Shown here: one piece after another, positions 31,644 to 43,421 of the stretch
How positions within the stretch are numbered: the first letter of the stretch is position 1
Layout of the letters: each line of letters opens with the position of its first letter
DNA from: a gamma proteobacterium L18
GTDB taxonomy: Bacteria > Pseudomonadota > Gammaproteobacteria > Pseudomonadales > Pseudomonadaceae
DNA length: 64,000 nt
Direction: 5' to 3'
Assembly: GCA_000497835.1 (NCBI GenBank)
Contig: KI547169.1
Location: 124,138-188,137 of the forward strand
Made by a program: the position numbers and the translations under genes
The notes under the pieces: model-generated
Databases searched by the model: none
The model's input: the letters and a program-made list of their open reading frames with translations, nothing else
Told to the model about the DNA's origin: nothing

Positions 31644-31730
31644 GCCCAGATGGTGAAATTGGTAGACACGCCAGCTTCAGGTGCTGGTGACCTTACGGTC
31701 GTGGAAGTTCGAGTCTTCTTCTGGGCACCA
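31644..31730 (+). tRNA. tRNA-Leu (anticodon CAG), copy 2
   Basis: The 87-nt sequence is identical to copy 1. It has its own promoter and terminator, so the pair arose by duplication of a whole transcription unit rather than of the tRNA alone. Confidence 0.97.
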
Positions 31731-31767
31731 ATTCAGATTCACAGATCAACGATCTCTAAATCATCTC

Positions 31768-31791
31768 AAAAACCCGCGAAAGCGGGTTTTT
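31768..31791 (+). terminator. terminator after second tRNA-Leu
   Basis: Stem AACCCGC-GAAA-GCGGGTT with a T-tract; nearly the same as the terminator at 31499-31521. Confidence 0.9.
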
Positions 31792-31827
31792 GCGTTTCTG
31801 CCCTTCTGAAATCTACTCAGGGCTACT

Positions 31828-31920
31828 GGCCTCTCGCGAGCAAGCTTTGCTCCCACAGTGCCGGACCAACCACAGTGATTGCCTTGATACTGCGGGAGCA
31901 AAGCTTGCTCGCGAGAGGCC
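31828..31920. repeat. REP-type hairpin (GAGCAAGCTTTGCTCCC family)
   Basis: Left arm GGCCTCTCGCGAGCAAGCTT and the complementary right arm AAGCTTGCTCGCGAGAGGCC around an imperfect centre. It shares its core with the small repeat at 394-418. It lies between the tRNA pair and the end of purA. Confidence 0.85.
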
Positions 31921-31956
31921 CTCACAGCCACCTCAATGGAACGGTCTGCAGAAACG

Positions 31957-31983
31957 ACAAAGGGCCCTTAGAGGGCCCCTTGT
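31957..31983 (-). terminator. purA terminator hairpin
   Basis: Near-perfect stem AAGGGGCCC / GGGCCCTTT on the minus strand, beginning 19 bp after the purA stop and followed by TGTCGTTTC. Confidence 0.7.
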
Positions 31984-32001
31984 GGCTTGCAGCAATGCTT
32001 C

Positions 32002-33348
<1,347 letters not shown>

Positions 33349-34536
33349 TCAAGAAGCTAGCGGCAGTACTTGCCACAGCCCGTTCTGCTGAATCAATTGG
33401 CGGTCGCAATCAGCCTCAAAGGCTGCGCTCAACGCCTGCCCAGGCAGGGCCTGGACCACACGCTGGCCTTCACGACGCAGCTGGCAGACCTGCTGCCAGA
33501 GTGCCGCATCGGTGCTGTCTGGCATCCAGATGCCACCGCTAGGCAGTTCCACTTCGGCGCGACCCAGGGTAACCAGGGTCTTGAGGTCGGTGGAGAACCC
33601 CGTCGCCGGACGCGCACGACCGAAGTCGGCGCCGATATCGTCATAGCGACCGCCCTGGGCGATCGATTGGCCGACGCCGGGCACGAACACGGCGAACACC
33701 ACACCGGTGTGGTAGTGGTAACCGCGCAGCTCGCCCAGGTCGAAATACAGCGGCAGCTCGGGGAAACGTGCAGCCAGGCGCTCGGCGATGGCTTGCAGGT
33801 CGTCCAGGGCGGCGATGACCGGGGCCGGCGCCTTGGCCAGGCGCACGCGCGCCTCGGCAAACACTTCCGAACCACCGCACAGCTCGACCAGCGACTGCAG
33901 CATGGCAGCCAGGTCAGCCGGCAGGCCGCAGGTCAGGGCGATGACTTCGTCGATAGCCTTGCGCTGCAAGGCATCGAACAACTGCTGCTCGACACTGCCG
34001 GACAAACCGGCGGCACGGGCCAGGCCACGGTAGATGCCCACGTGACCCAGGTCCATGTGCACATCCGGCACATCCGCCAGTTGAAGCATAGCCAGCATCA
34101 GGCTGATCACTTCCACATCGCTGCTCGGGCTTGCGTCGCCGTACAGCTCGGCACCCAGTTGGATGGGGCTGCGCGAGGACGAAAGGGCACGCGGCTGGGC
34201 GTGCAGCACGCTGCCGGCGTAGCACAGGCGGCTTGGGCCTTCACGACGCAGGGTATGCGCGTCGATGCGTGCCACTTGCGGGGTGATGTCAGCGCGGAAG
34301 CCCATCTGCCGACCGGATTGCGGGTCGACAACCTTGAAGGTGCGCAGATCCAGGTCCTGGCCCGCGCCAGTCAGCAGCGACTCCAGGTACTCGATATGCG
34401 GGGTGACGACGAACTCGTAACCCCAGCTCTGGAACAGATCCAACACCTGACGGCGCGCTACTTCGATGCGCGCCGCTTCCGGCGGCAGTACTTCTTCGAT
34501 GCCATCTGGCAGCAGCCAGCGGTCTACCGTTGCCAT
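33349..34536 (-). CDS. hisZ: ATP phosphoribosyltransferase regulatory subunit HisZ
   Basis: 395 aa, resembling class II histidyl-tRNA synthetase catalytic folds without aminoacylation ability. Motif 2-like [18 protein letters not shown] and [12 protein letters not shown] are seen, and the C-terminal anticodon domain is missing, as expected for HisZ. It binds short-form HisG to allow histidine feedback. The usual Pseudomonas position beside purA supports the call. A terminator (34728-34751) separates it from hflC, so it probably has its own promoter in 34537-34727, though none was identified. Confidence 0.95.
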   Translation of the reverse strand: MATVDRWLLPDGIEEVLPPEAARIEVARRQVLDLFQSWGYEFVVTPHIEYLESLLTGAGQDLDLRTFKVVDPQSGRQMGFRADITPQVARIDAHTLRREGPSRLCYAGSVLHAQPRALSSSRSPIQLGAELYGDASPSSDVEVISLMLAMLQLADVPDVHMDLGHVGIYRGLARAAGLSGSVEQQLFDALQRKAIDEVIALTCGLPADLAAMLQSLVELCGGSEVFAEARVRLAKAPAPVIAALDDLQAIAERLAARFPELPLYFDLGELRGYHYHTGVVFAVFVPGVGQSIAQGGRYDDIGADFGRARPATGFSTDLKTLVTLGRAEVELPSGGIWMPDSTDAALWQQVCQLRREGQRVVQALPGQALSAAFEADCDRQLIQQNGLWQVLPLAS

Positions 34537-34727
34537 TACGCCTTTCCCCTATGATCCGGGCGGCACGCGTTCTTGCGAGCCTTGAGTGAAGCAGGCAATG
34601 ACGAGGCAAATTGCAGCGGTGTGTAACGCCGCCCTGCCTGCTGGGCCATTGCCCTCGATTACATGGAAAACAGTCTGAAACACTTTGCAAAAGACTGGCG
34701 CAGACGGCCAATCGATCTTGCAGACGC

Positions 34728-34751
34728 AAAAAAGCCGGGAATTTCCCGGCT
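34728..34751 (-). terminator. Rho-independent terminator of the hflX-hflK-hflC unit
   Basis: On the minus strand AGCCGGGAAATTCCCGGCT is followed by TTTTTGCG: a 9-bp GC-rich stem and a T6 run. Confidence 0.85.
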
Positions 34752-34784
34752 GCCGCATCATAACACGTTTTCTGAAATGGTCAC

Positions 34785-34813
34785 CCCGCCGGGCGATTTG
34801 ACCGCCCGGCGGG
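34785..34813. repeat. GC-rich hairpin after hflC
   Basis: Perfect 11-bp arms CCCGCCGGGCG / CGCCCGGCGGG with a 7-nt loop, 22 bp beyond the hflC stop and before the main terminator. It may stabilise the 3' end of the hfl transcript. Confidence 0.7.
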
Positions 34814-34835
34814 ACCCTTTCACGTGCGGCCTAGA

Positions 34836-35705
34836 TCAAGGCTTGTACTTTTCCATGTAGCGGAAGAAGTCACTGCTTGGGTCCAGCACCAGCACGTCGC
34901 TCTTGTTGGAGAAGCTTTGACGGTAGGCCTGCAGGCTGCGGTAGAAGGAGTAGAACTCCTGATCCTGACCGTAGGCCTTGGCGTAGATGGCAGCCGCCTG
35001 GGCGTCGCCATCACCGCGGGCTTCTTCAGACTCGCGATAGGCCTCGGCCAGCAACACGCGGCGCTGACGATCGGCGTCGGCACGGATGCCTTCGGCCAGC
35101 TCGTTACCCTTGGCGCGGTGCTCGCGGGCTTCACGCTCACGCTCGGTGCTCATGCGGTCGAAGACGCTCTTGTTCACCTCTTTGGGCAGGTCGATAGCCT
35201 TGACCCGCACGTCGATGACTTCAATGCCCAACTCGTCGTTGGCCATCTTGTTCAGCGACTCGGTGATACCCGCCATCAGTTCGTCACGCTGGCCCGACAC
35301 CACTTCGTGCAGGGTGCGCTTGCCGAACTGGTCACGCAGGCCCGATTCCAGGCGGCGGGAAAGACGATCGTCGGCGATCTGCTTGATACCCGAGGTAGCG
35401 GTGTAGAAGCGCTCGGCGTCCTTCACGCGCCACTTGGCATACGCATCAACCATTACCGCCTTCTTTTCCAGGGTCAGGAACCGCTGGGTAGGGGCATCAA
35501 GGGTCATCAGGCGCGCGTCGAACTTGCGCACCTGGTTCACGTACGGCACTTTCACGTGCAGGCCAGGCGACACATCGGCCTGTACCACGCGACCAAAGCG
35601 CAGCAGTACGGCGCGCTCGGTCTGGGACACGATGTAGAAGCTGTTCCACGCCACGATGGCCAATACCACGCCAACGATCAGGGCGATCAGTGATTTATTG
35701 CCCAT
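34836..35705 (-). CDS. hflC: protease modulator HflC
   Basis: 289-aa SPFH/band-7 membrane protein: one N-terminal transmembrane helix (SLIALIVGVVLAIVAWNSFY), then the SPFH domain with VNQTERAVLLRFGRV-like FYIVSQTERAVLLRFGRVVQ, and a coiled C-terminal region (REREAREHRAKGNELAEGIR). With HflK it forms the large periplasmic cage around FtsH. It overlaps hflK by one base (TGATG). Confidence 0.97.
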   Translation of the reverse strand: MGNKSLIALIVGVVLAIVAWNSFYIVSQTERAVLLRFGRVVQADVSPGLHVKVPYVNQVRKFDARLMTLDAPTQRFLTLEKKAVMVDAYAKWRVKDAERFYTATSGIKQIADDRLSRRLESGLRDQFGKRTLHEVVSGQRDELMAGITESLNKMANDELGIEVIDVRVKAIDLPKEVNKSVFDRMSTEREREAREHRAKGNELAEGIRADADRQRRVLLAEAYRESEEARGDGDAQAAAIYAKAYGQDQEFYSFYRSLQAYRQSFSNKSDVLVLDPSSDFFRYMEKYKP

Positions 35706-36880
35706 CAGCGACTCTCCCTGGAACGCAGTTCACGTTGTTGCTGCTGCAGATCGGCGGCCGCACGGGCGCCGGCGGCGTCGGTGACCGACGGCGTCACGCT
35801 GCCCGACGCCACTGGTGCGGGGCCGTGGCTGCTGTTGACCATCTTGTCCAGCGGCAGGTAGATCAGGTTGTTACCCCCTTTCTCGCTGCTCACCAGCACC
35901 TTGCTGGTGTTGCTGTAGACGTCCTGCATGGTTTCCAGGTACAGACGCTGACGAGTGACTTCCGGCGCCTTGCGGTACTCGGTGACCAGCTTGGTGAAGC
36001 GGTCGGCCTCACCCTTGGCACGCGACACCACTTCATCGCGGTAGCCATTGGCGTCCTCGATGATGCGCTGGGCCTGACCACGCGCTTCCGGTACCACGCC
36101 ATTGGCGTAGGTCTCGGCCTGGTTGCGCGAACGCTGCTCGTCTTCACGGGCACGGATCACGTCGTCGAAGGCTTCCTGGACTTCACGCGGGGCGGCCGCG
36201 CTCTGCACGTTGACCTGGGTAATGGTGATACCGGTCTTGTACGTGTCCATGAAGCCCTGCAGGCGCTTCTTGATTTCGCTGGCCATCAGCTCGCGACCTT
36301 CGGTCAGCACCTGGTCCATGGTGGTGGACCCCACCACATGGCGCAGGGCGCTGTCGGTGGCGTGCTGCAGGCTGACTTCCGGCTGGTCGACGTTGAGCAC
36401 GAAGTCCTGCAGGTTGCTGATGCGGTATTGCACGGTCAGCGGCACCTCGACGATGTTCTCGTCTTCGGTGAGCATCTGGCCCTGCTTGGTGTACGTACGC
36501 TCACGCGTCACGTTTTCCAGGTACTTCTTGTCAATCGGCGGGAAATAGATATTCAGGCCCGAACCGACAGTCTCGTAGTACTTGCCGAAGCGCAGCACCA
36601 CGGCCTGCTCCTGCTCGTCCACCACGTAGATGGCGCTGTACAGCCAGATGGCCGCCAGCACGACCAGCCCGATCCCGAGCAGGCCGAAGCCACCGCCCTT
36701 GGACGAACCGCCCCCATCACCCGTGCGTTTTTTTCCACCACCGAACAAACCGTTCAGGCTTTCCTGCAGCTTTCGGAAGGCTTCGTCGAGATCCGGTGGC
36801 CCCTTGCGGTCGCCCCCACGGCGCTTACCACCCCAAGGATCCTGATTGTTCGAGTTGCCACCCGGCTCATTCCAAGCCAT
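35705..36880 (-). CDS. hflK: FtsH protease activity modulator HflK
   Basis: 391 aa. The Gly/Asn-rich cytosolic N-terminus (MAWNEPGGNSNNQDPWGGKR) is typical, followed by one transmembrane helix (LLGIGLVVLAAIWLYSAIYV) and the SPFH domain (VDEQEQAVVLRFGKYYETVG). It partners HflC around FtsH. ATG at 36880 has GGAGAGCGCT before it; the longer frame to 36958 is not supported. Confidence 0.97.
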   Translation of the reverse strand: MAWNEPGGNSNNQDPWGGKRRGGDRKGPPDLDEAFRKLQESLNGLFGGGKKRTGDGGGSSKGGGFGLLGIGLVVLAAIWLYSAIYVVDEQEQAVVLRFGKYYETVGSGLNIYFPPIDKKYLENVTRERTYTKQGQMLTEDENIVEVPLTVQYRISNLQDFVLNVDQPEVSLQHATDSALRHVVGSTTMDQVLTEGRELMASEIKKRLQGFMDTYKTGITITQVNVQSAAAPREVQEAFDDVIRAREDEQRSRNQAETYANGVVPEARGQAQRIIEDANGYRDEVVSRAKGEADRFTKLVTEYRKAPEVTRQRLYLETMQDVYSNTSKVLVSSEKGGNNLIYLPLDKMVNSSHGPAPVASGSVTPSVTDAAGARAAADLQQQQRELRSRESR

Positions 36881-36976
36881 AGCGCTCTCCATCTGATAAA
36901 GCAAAGACGCACCCACGGCGCGCCAACCAATGCTACAGAATGCCCGAGCTCGCGGCATCGCCGCATTGCAGGGCTT

Positions 36977-38278
36977 TTATTGCAAAGTGTGTTGCTCGAT
37001 GAATTCCAGCGGTTCCATCCCTGCCCGGCTGACCAGACGGTTGAGCTCGACGCGAGGCACGCGCACCGCCAAAAGGCTGGCCCCTTCCTCATCATGCGTC
37101 TCGCTCTGCACCACACCCATCTCGAAGAATTGCGCCCGCAGACGCCCCATGCGTTGCGGCAGGCGCAAGGTACCCACGAATAGGTCCTCGCCCAACAGCT
37201 CGGCCACGGCCTGTTTCACCAGGTCCAGGCCGCGCCCGTCACGGGCCGACACCCACACCCGCACCGGCTTGCCATCGGCATCGCGCTGGATCTGCGGCTC
37301 TACCCCCTCAAGCAGGTCGAGTTTGTTATACACCTCCAGGATCGGCAACCCTTGGGCACCGATCTCGGTCAGCACCGCCATCACCTGTTCGATCTGCGCC
37401 ATGCGCTCCGGCTCATGGGCGTCGATCACGTGCAGCAGCAGGTCGGAGTTGCTCGACTCTTCGAGCGTAGCCCGGAAAGCCTCGACAAGCTTGTGCGGCA
37501 GGTGACGAATGAAGCCCACGGTATCGGCGAGGATCACCGGCCCCAGGTCGTCCAGCTCGAGACGACGCAAGGTCGGGTCAAGGGTGGCGAACAGTTGGTC
37601 GGCGGCGTACACCTCGGACGAGGTCACGGCATTGAACAAGGTCGACTTGCCGGCGTTGGTATAGCCCACCAGTGAAATCGACGGGATATCGGCACGACGC
37701 CGACCACGACGGGCCTGCTCGCGCTGGCTGCGTACCTTTTCCAGCCGCGCCTTGATCTGGCGCAGGCGTACCCGCAGCAGGCGGCGGTCGGTTTCCAGCT
37801 GCGTCTCACCCGGGCCACGCAGGCCGATACCGCCTTTCTGGCGCTCAAGGTGGGTCCAGCCGCGAACCAGTCGCGTACTCATGTGCTCAAGCTGGGCGAG
37901 TTCCACCTGCAGCTTGCCTTCATGGGTGCGCGCCCGCTGGGCGAAGATGTCCAGGATCAGACCGGTACGGTCCAGCACGCGACACTCGAAAGCACGTTCG
38001 AGGTTACGTTCCTGACTGGGGGAAAGGGTGTGATTGAAAATCACCAGATCTACCTGTTCGGCTTTGACCTGGTCGCGCAACTCCTCGACCTTGCCGCTGC
38101 CAATCAGGTATTTGGCCGTGGGCTGATGCCGCGCCACGTTGACGAACGCGACAGTTTCGGCGCCGGCCGACACGGCCAGCTCCTGAAACTCCTGCGGATC
38201 TTCGCGCGCCTCAGGGTCCTGACCATCCAAGTGAACGAGGATTGCCCGCTCACCACCACCGTGGCGCTCAAAGAACAA
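36977..38278 (-). CDS. hflX: ribosome-associated GTPase HflX (TTG start)
   Basis: 433 aa. N-terminal HflX domain (LIGSGKVEELRDQVKAEQVD), glycine-rich linker region (RGPGETQLETDRRLLR), then the G domain: VGYTNAGKSTLFN (G1), DTVGFIRHLPHKLVEAFRAT (G3) and NKLDLLEG (G4). It rescues stalled 70S and splits ribosomes under stress. The start is a TTG at 38278 with TAGGAG seven nucleotides upstream, just after the hfq stop; no in-frame ATG fits. Confidence 0.96.
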   Translation of the reverse strand: MFFERHGGGERAILVHLDGQDPEAREDPQEFQELAVSAGAETVAFVNVARHQPTAKYLIGSGKVEELRDQVKAEQVDLVIFNHTLSPSQERNLERAFECRVLDRTGLILDIFAQRARTHEGKLQVELAQLEHMSTRLVRGWTHLERQKGGIGLRGPGETQLETDRRLLRVRLRQIKARLEKVRSQREQARRGRRRADIPSISLVGYTNAGKSTLFNAVTSSEVYAADQLFATLDPTLRRLELDDLGPVILADTVGFIRHLPHKLVEAFRATLEESSNSDLLLHVIDAHEPERMAQIEQVMAVLTEIGAQGLPILEVYNKLDLLEGVEPQIQRDADGKPVRVWVSARDGRGLDLVKQAVAELLGEDLFVGTLRLPQRMGRLRAQFFEMGVVQSETHDEEGASLLAVRVPRVELNRLVSRAGMEPLEFIEQHTLQ

Positions 38279-38290
38279 AGCAGACTCCTA

Positions 38291-38551
38291 TCAGGCGTTA
38301 CCTGGCTCGACGTCGCCGCTCTCGGATTCGGTTGCGCTAGGCAGACGGATCGGACGTACCGGTACAACGGTGGAGACAGCGTGCTTGTAGACCATCTGGC
38401 TGACAGTGTTCTTCAGCAGAATCACGAACTGGTCAAACGATTCGATCGTACCTTGCAACTTGATACCGTTAACGAGATAGATCGAAACGCCGACCTTCTC
38501 TTTACGCAATGTATTCAAGTAAGGGTCTTGTAGCGAATGCCCTTTTGACAT
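38291..38551 (-). CDS. hfq: RNA chaperone Hfq
   Basis: 86 aa; [20 protein letters not shown] and the Sm2 motif [14 protein letters not shown] are canonical. The Ser/Glu-rich tail is short, as in Pseudomonas. Hfq pairs sRNAs with mRNAs and, with Crc, represses translation at A-rich sites. It lies between miaA (upstream) and hflX (downstream) on the minus strand. ATG at 38551 after an AAGGAG-like site. Confidence 0.98.
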   Translation of the reverse strand: MSKGHSLQDPYLNTLRKEKVGVSIYLVNGIKLQGTIESFDQFVILLKNTVSQMVYKHAVSTVVPVRPIRLPSATESESGDVEPGNA

Positions 38552-38646
38552 GTGCCGCACTCCTTTAAGGATCAATAGATAAGAAAATCAGAAAAAATGA
38601 TGGCTTAGGCCGCCCCACCCCAAGGATAGACGGCAATTTCAAGGAC

Positions 38647-39618
38647 TCAGCTCAATATGGAGACCGTTCCAAGGTATTTCAAGGTGCGTGGCAGATTGTC
38701 ACAAGCCAGGCTGTCCAACCAGTGAAGATCACCGAAGCTTCTCAGCCAGGTGAACTGCCGTTTGGCCAGTTGGCGTGTCGCAATGATGCCGCGCTCCTGC
38801 ATTTCCATCGAGCTCAGCTTGCCATCCAGATGATCCCAGACTTGGCGATAACCCACTGCACGTATAGACGGCAGACCCGCGTGCAAGTCACTTCTGGCAC
38901 GCAGTGCTCTGACCTCGTCGATGAAGCCCTGTTCCAGCATCTGCTGAAAACGCAGGGCAATACGATCGTGCAGCACCTTACGATCCGTTGGCGCAATCGC
39001 CAGGCTGGCAACAGTATAGGGCAATTGACCGCCGCCCGGAGCGCCTGCGTCGGTACTTTGCGCAGATTGTCGGACACGATGCTCGGTCATGCTGGAACCG
39101 CTTACCCGGTAAACTTCCAGTGCACGGATCAGGCGCTGGGGGTCATTGGGGTGGATACGCGCCGCCGAAACCGGGTCGACACGCGCCAGCTCATCGTGCA
39201 AAGCCTGCAGCCCGCCGGCCTGGGCCATGGCCTCGAGCTCGGCGCGTACGGCTGCATCAGCGGCCGGCATGTCGGCCAGACCGTCCAGTAACGCCTTGAA
39301 ATACAACATCGTGCCGCCAACCAGTAGCGGGATGTTTCCGCGCGCAGTGATCTCGGCCATGGCCTGCAGGGCGTCGGCGCGGAATTCGGCGGCCGAATAG
39401 GCCTGGGCCGGGTCGAGGATGTCGATCAGACGGTGGGGATGGGCCGCCAGCAGCTCTTTGGAGGGTTTGGCAGTACCGATGTCCATCCCGCGGTAGACCA
39501 GCGCGGAATCGACGCTGATCAGCTCGCAGGGCAGCACTTTGCTCAGTTCGATAGCAAGGTCGGTCTTGCCAGCGGCCGTGGGGCCCATCAGGAATATCGC
39601 AGGGGGTAACGCACTCAT
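38647..39618 (-). CDS. miaA: tRNA dimethylallyltransferase MiaA
   Basis: 323 aa. Walker [12 protein letters not shown] near the N-terminus, [18 protein letters not shown], and the family stretch [17 protein letters not shown]. It adds the isopentenyl group to A37 of tRNAs reading UNN codons. ATG at 39618 lies five bases after the mutL stop. The 95-bp gap to hfq holds no clear element. Confidence 0.97.
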   Translation of the reverse strand: MSALPPAIFLMGPTAAGKTDLAIELSKVLPCELISVDSALVYRGMDIGTAKPSKELLAAHPHRLIDILDPAQAYSAAEFRADALQAMAEITARGNIPLLVGGTMLYFKALLDGLADMPAADAAVRAELEAMAQAGGLQALHDELARVDPVSAARIHPNDPQRLIRALEVYRVSGSSMTEHRVRQSAQSTDAGAPGGGQLPYTVASLAIAPTDRKVLHDRIALRFQQMLEQGFIDEVRALRARSDLHAGLPSIRAVGYRQVWDHLDGKLSSMEMQERGIIATRQLAKRQFTWLRSFGDLHWLDSLACDNLPRTLKYLGTVSILS

Positions 39619-39623
39619 CGCAA

Positions 39624-41522
39624 TCAACGGCCACGCAGGAATAGTTTGTCCAGATCATCCAGGCCCATCTGGGTCCAGGTTGGTCGGCCATGGTTGCATT
39701 GGCCGCTGCGCTCGGTGTTTTCCATGTCGCGCAGCAGGCCGTTCATTTCCGGGATCGCCAGGCGCCGGTTGGCGCGGATGGCGCCGTGGCAGGCCATGGT
39801 GCCCAGTAGTTCGTTCAAGTGGGCCTGGATACGGTCACTGGTGCCGTATTCCATCAGGTCGGCCAGCACGTCGTGCACCAGGCGGTTGGCCTCGGCCTGC
39901 TTGAGCAGGGCCGGAATCTGGCGGATGGCCAGGCTTTCCGGGCCCAGGCGCTGCAACTCGAAGCCCAGGCGCTGGAACCACACGGCATGCTCCTCGGCGC
40001 AATCAGCCTCACGCTGGCTGACCGAGATGGACTCGGGCACCAGCAGCGGCTGGCCGCTCAGGCCTTCGCTGGCCATGGCCACTTTCAGGCGCTCGTACAT
40101 GATGCGCTCGTGCGCGGCGTGCATGTCCACCAGCACCAGCCCCTGGGCGTTCTCGCTCAGGATGTAGATGCCCTTGAGCTGCGCCAGGGCGTAGCCCAGC
40201 GGCGGGATGTCGCCCTGACCTTGCGGCAGGTTCGGCGCGGCAGCCCCGGCCTGCTGGGGCAGCGGCGCATAGAATTCGCGGTAGGCTGCCTGGGTCTCGG
40301 CGGTGGGCGCAGGCTGCGCCGCGCGCGGCACGTACTGGTAACCGGCGCCGGCACCGCTGCTGTAACCGCGGCTGGCGGGCTCCTGCTGGGGTTGTTCAAG
40401 CAGGTTGGCCGCCAGGCGCATCTCGCCCTGAGGGCCGAACTCACCGGCTTCCAGGCCTGTAGGACGGACCATCGGCTCGGCAGCCGACGCCGTGGGCAAC
40501 TGGTCTTCGGGGCGCACGTCCGCCAGCGCACGGTGCAGAGTGCCATAAAGGAAGTCATGCACCATGCGCCCGTCACGGAAGCGCACTTCGTGCTTGGTGG
40601 GGTGAACGTTGACGTCCACTACGGTCGGGTCCACCTCGAAAAACAGCACGAAGGTGGGGTGGCGACCATTGAACAGCACGTCGCGGTAGGCCTGGCGCAC
40701 CGCATGGGCGACCAGCTTGTCGCGCACCGCGCGGCCGTTGACGAAGAAGTACTGCAGATCGGCCTGGCTGCGCGAGAAGGTCGGCAGGCCTACCCAACCC
40801 CACAGGTGCAGGCCGTTGCGCTCGATCTCGATCGGCATCGCCTGCTCCAGGAAGCCCGGGCCGCAGATGGAGGCCACGCGGCGAGCACGGGCGATCTCAT
40901 CGTTGGCTTCATGCAGGCTGAGGATAGTCTTGCCGTTGTGGCGCAGGTGAAACGCCACATCGAAACGCGCCAGGGCCAGGCGCTTGATCACTTCCTGCAG
41001 GTGATCGAATTCGGTTTTTTCGGTCTTGAGAAACTTGCGCCGCGCCGGCGTGTTGAAAAACAGGTCACGCACTTCCACCGACGTGCCCACCGGGTGAGCC
41101 GCAGGCTGCACGCGCGGGGCCATGTCGCGGCCTTCGGTTTCCACCTGCCAGGCCTGGTCGGCGTCGCGGGTGCGGGAGGTCAGGGTCAGGCGTGCCACGG
41201 AGCTGATCGACGCCAGGGCCTCGCCACGGAAACCCAGGCTCATCACCCGTTCCAGGTCTTCCAGGTCACGGATCTTGCTGGTGGCGTGACGGGCCAGGGC
41301 CAGCGGCAGATCGTCGGAGGCGATACCGCCGCCGTCGTCGCGCACGCGCAGCAGCTTGACGCCGCCCTGCTCCACTTCCACGTCGATGCGACGGGCGCCG
41401 GAGTCCAGGCTGTTTTCCAGCAATTCCTTGATCACCGACGCCGGGCGCTCGACTACCTCACCGGCGGCGATCTGGTTGGCAAGGCGCGGGCTGAGCAGCT
41501 CGATGCGAGCGGACGAACTCAT
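39624..41522 (-). CDS. mutL: DNA mismatch repair protein MutL
   Basis: 632 aa. N-terminal GHKL ATPase with motif [40 protein letters not shown]; a Pro/Ala/Gln-rich linker (~340-430); C-terminal dimerisation domain ([30 protein letters not shown]). The DQHA-type metal motif of endonuclease MutLs is replaced by [12 protein letters not shown], so nuclease activity is uncertain. It overlaps amiB by 4 nt. Confidence 0.98.
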   Translation of the reverse strand: MSSSARIELLSPRLANQIAAGEVVERPASVIKELLENSLDSGARRIDVEVEQGGVKLLRVRDDGGGIASDDLPLALARHATSKIRDLEDLERVMSLGFRGEALASISSVARLTLTSRTRDADQAWQVETEGRDMAPRVQPAAHPVGTSVEVRDLFFNTPARRKFLKTEKTEFDHLQEVIKRLALARFDVAFHLRHNGKTILSLHEANDEIARARRVASICGPGFLEQAMPIEIERNGLHLWGWVGLPTFSRSQADLQYFFVNGRAVRDKLVAHAVRQAYRDVLFNGRHPTFVLFFEVDPTVVDVNVHPTKHEVRFRDGRMVHDFLYGTLHRALADVRPEDQLPTASAAEPMVRPTGLEAGEFGPQGEMRLAANLLEQPQQEPASRGYSSGAGAGYQYVPRAAQPAPTAETQAAYREFYAPLPQQAGAAAPNLPQGQGDIPPLGYALAQLKGIYILSENAQGLVLVDMHAAHERIMYERLKVAMASEGLSGQPLLVPESISVSQREADCAEEHAVWFQRLGFELQRLGPESLAIRQIPALLKQAEANRLVHDVLADLMEYGTSDRIQAHLNELLGTMACHGAIRANRRLAIPEMNGLLRDMENTERSGQCNHGRPTWTQMGLDDLDKLFLRGR

Positions 41523-42931
41523 TGCTGGGCCGCCAGTACTGTGGCCGGGATGTTCAGGGTCTGGCCGATCTTCAGCTCATCGGTGGTCAGATTGTTGGCG
41601 CTGCGCAGGGTGGCCACCGACTGGTTGTAGCGCACGGCCAGCATCGGCAGGGTTTCGCCGGGGCGAACCACGTGCTCGGTCGGCCCTTGGGCCAGTTTGC
41701 CGCTGTCACGCAGCCAGGCGATGTAGGTGCCCGGTGGCGGGTTCTGCTGGAAGAACTGGCGTACCCCACTGGTGATGGAACGCGCCAGGGCCTGCTGGTG
41801 GCTGGAGCTTTGCAGCTTGGCCGCCTCGCCAGCGTTGGAAATGAAGCCGGTTTCCACCAGGATCGACGGGATATCCGGCGACTTCAGCACCATGAACCCG
41901 GCCTGTTCGACGCGCGCCTTGTGCAGCGGCGTGACGCGACCAATGTTGCTCAGCACCTTCTGGCCCACGTTGAGACTGGAGCTGAGGGAGGCAGTCATGG
42001 ACAGGTCCAGCAGTACGCCGGCCAGCATCTTGTCCTTGTCGTCGAGGCTCACGGCCCCGGCGCCACCGATCAGGTCGGAGCGGTTTTCACTGTCGGCCAG
42101 CCAGCGCGCGGTCTCGGAGGTGGCGCCGCGTTCGGACAGGGCGAATACCGAAGCGCCCACGGCCGCCGAGGAAGGCGCAGCGTCGGCGTGGATGGACACA
42201 AATAGGTCGGCGCCCTTCTTGCGGGCGATTTCGGTGCGCTGGCGCAGCGGAATGAAGTAGTCGCCGGTGCGGGTCAGCTCGGCACGGAAGCCTTTTTCGC
42301 CGTTGATCTGGCGTTGCAACTCACGGGCGATCTGCAAGGTGATGTCTTTCTCATGCTGGCCACGGGAGCCCGAGGCACCCGGGTCCTCGCCGCCGTGGCC
42401 GGCGTCGATGGCGACAATGATGTCACGCTTGCCGTTGGGCACCGGCGCTAGCTTGATCGCGGGTTGCGCAGGGGTAACGGGGATCGCCGGGGTAGTGGCC
42501 ACGGCGGGTTCCGGCGGCGGCGGTGCTGCGTCGGCGGCGTTGTCGAACAGGTCCACCACCAGGCGGTTGCCATATTGCTGGTTGGGTGCCAGCGAGAAGC
42601 TTTTCGGGGTCACGGCCTTTTTCAGGTCGATGACCACCCGCAGGTCGGTGGGCGTGCGCTGGGCCGAACGCACCGAGGTGATCGGAGTGTTGGCAATGGG
42701 CAGGTTCAACGGCCCGGCCAGGGTCGCGCCGTTGATGTCGATCACCAGCCGATCAGGCGACTGCAGGGTGAACAGGCTGTGCTCGACCGGCCCCGACAGG
42801 TCGAATACCAGTCGCGTGTTATCCGGCGCTCGCCACAGGCGAACACTCTTGACCTGCGAAGCCGCAAACGCGTCGACGACAAATGCCGCCAACAGCAACC
42901 CCACGAACGCGACCAGCGCGCGAATGCGCAT
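41519..42931 (-). CDS. amiB: N-acetylmuramoyl-L-alanine amidase AmiB
   Basis: 470 aa. Signal peptide ([20 protein letters not shown]), AMIN domain ([20 protein letters not shown]), Ala/Pro linker, Amidase_3 catalytic domain with zinc ligands in [16 protein letters not shown] and [11 protein letters not shown] and catalytic Glu in [10 protein letters not shown], then a C-terminal LysM repeat ([20 protein letters not shown]). It splits septal peptidoglycan in cell division. ATG at 42931 is 20 bp after the tsaE stop. Confidence 0.97.
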   Translation of the reverse strand: MRIRALVAFVGLLLAAFVVDAFAASQVKSVRLWRAPDNTRLVFDLSGPVEHSLFTLQSPDRLVIDINGATLAGPLNLPIANTPITSVRSAQRTPTDLRVVIDLKKAVTPKSFSLAPNQQYGNRLVVDLFDNAADAAPPPPEPAVATTPAIPVTPAQPAIKLAPVPNGKRDIIVAIDAGHGGEDPGASGSRGQHEKDITLQIARELQRQINGEKGFRAELTRTGDYFIPLRQRTEIARKKGADLFVSIHADAAPSSAAVGASVFALSERGATSETARWLADSENRSDLIGGAGAVSLDDKDKMLAGVLLDLSMTASLSSSLNVGQKVLSNIGRVTPLHKARVEQAGFMVLKSPDIPSILVETGFISNAGEAAKLQSSSHQQALARSITSGVRQFFQQNPPPGTYIAWLRDSGKLAQGPTEHVVRPGETLPMLAVRYNQSVATLRSANNLTTDELKIGQTLNIPATVLAAQQ

Positions 42932-42950
42932 ACAAACCACCCACCCAGAT

Positions 42951-43421
42951 TTATTTGAATTCCTGTGCCAGGACGGCACACCACGACTCGCCACGCGCGC
43001 CTTGTGGCGTCAGAGTCAGTGAACGGCCGCCCGCGTGGGGGCGTATGGTAATGGTCAGGTCAGGCTTTGGCAAAAAGCCTGCGCCACGCTGTGGCCACTC
43101 GATCAGACAGAGAGCGTCACCTTCAAAGTAATCCCGAATGCCAAGAAATTCCAGTTCTTCCGGGTCCACAAGGCGATACAGATCAAAATGATAGGCGCGA
43201 AAGCTCGGCAACTCGTAAGGTTCCACCAGGGTAAAGGTCGGGCTTTTCACCGCGCCTTGGTGCCCAAGGCCACGGATCAGCCCCCTGGAGAGCGTGGTTT
43301 TACCGGCTCCCAGATCGCCTTCGAGGAAAATCACCCCGACGGCCTGGGTCACCTGCGCCAGGCGCCCGCCAAACTCGACCATGGCGTTTTCATCGCCCAG
43401 AAACAGCGTTATTTCAGACAA
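42951..43421 (-). CDS. tsaE: tRNA t6A biosynthesis ATPase TsaE (TTG start)
   Basis: 156 aa. P-loop EGDLGAGKTTLSRGL and the family stretches VKSPTFTLVEPYE and HFDLYRLVDPEELEFLGIRD are present. It drives the TsaBD complex that makes threonylcarbamoyladenosine at A37. The start is TTG at 43421 with GAGGAG eight nucleotides upstream, inside the end of nnrD (13-nt overlap). Confidence 0.96.
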   Translation of the reverse strand: MSEITLFLGDENAMVEFGGRLAQVTQAVGVIFLEGDLGAGKTTLSRGLIRGLGHQGAVKSPTFTLVEPYELPSFRAYHFDLYRLVDPEELEFLGIRDYFEGDALCLIEWPQRGAGFLPKPDLTITIRPHAGGRSLTLTPQGARGESWCAVLAQEFK

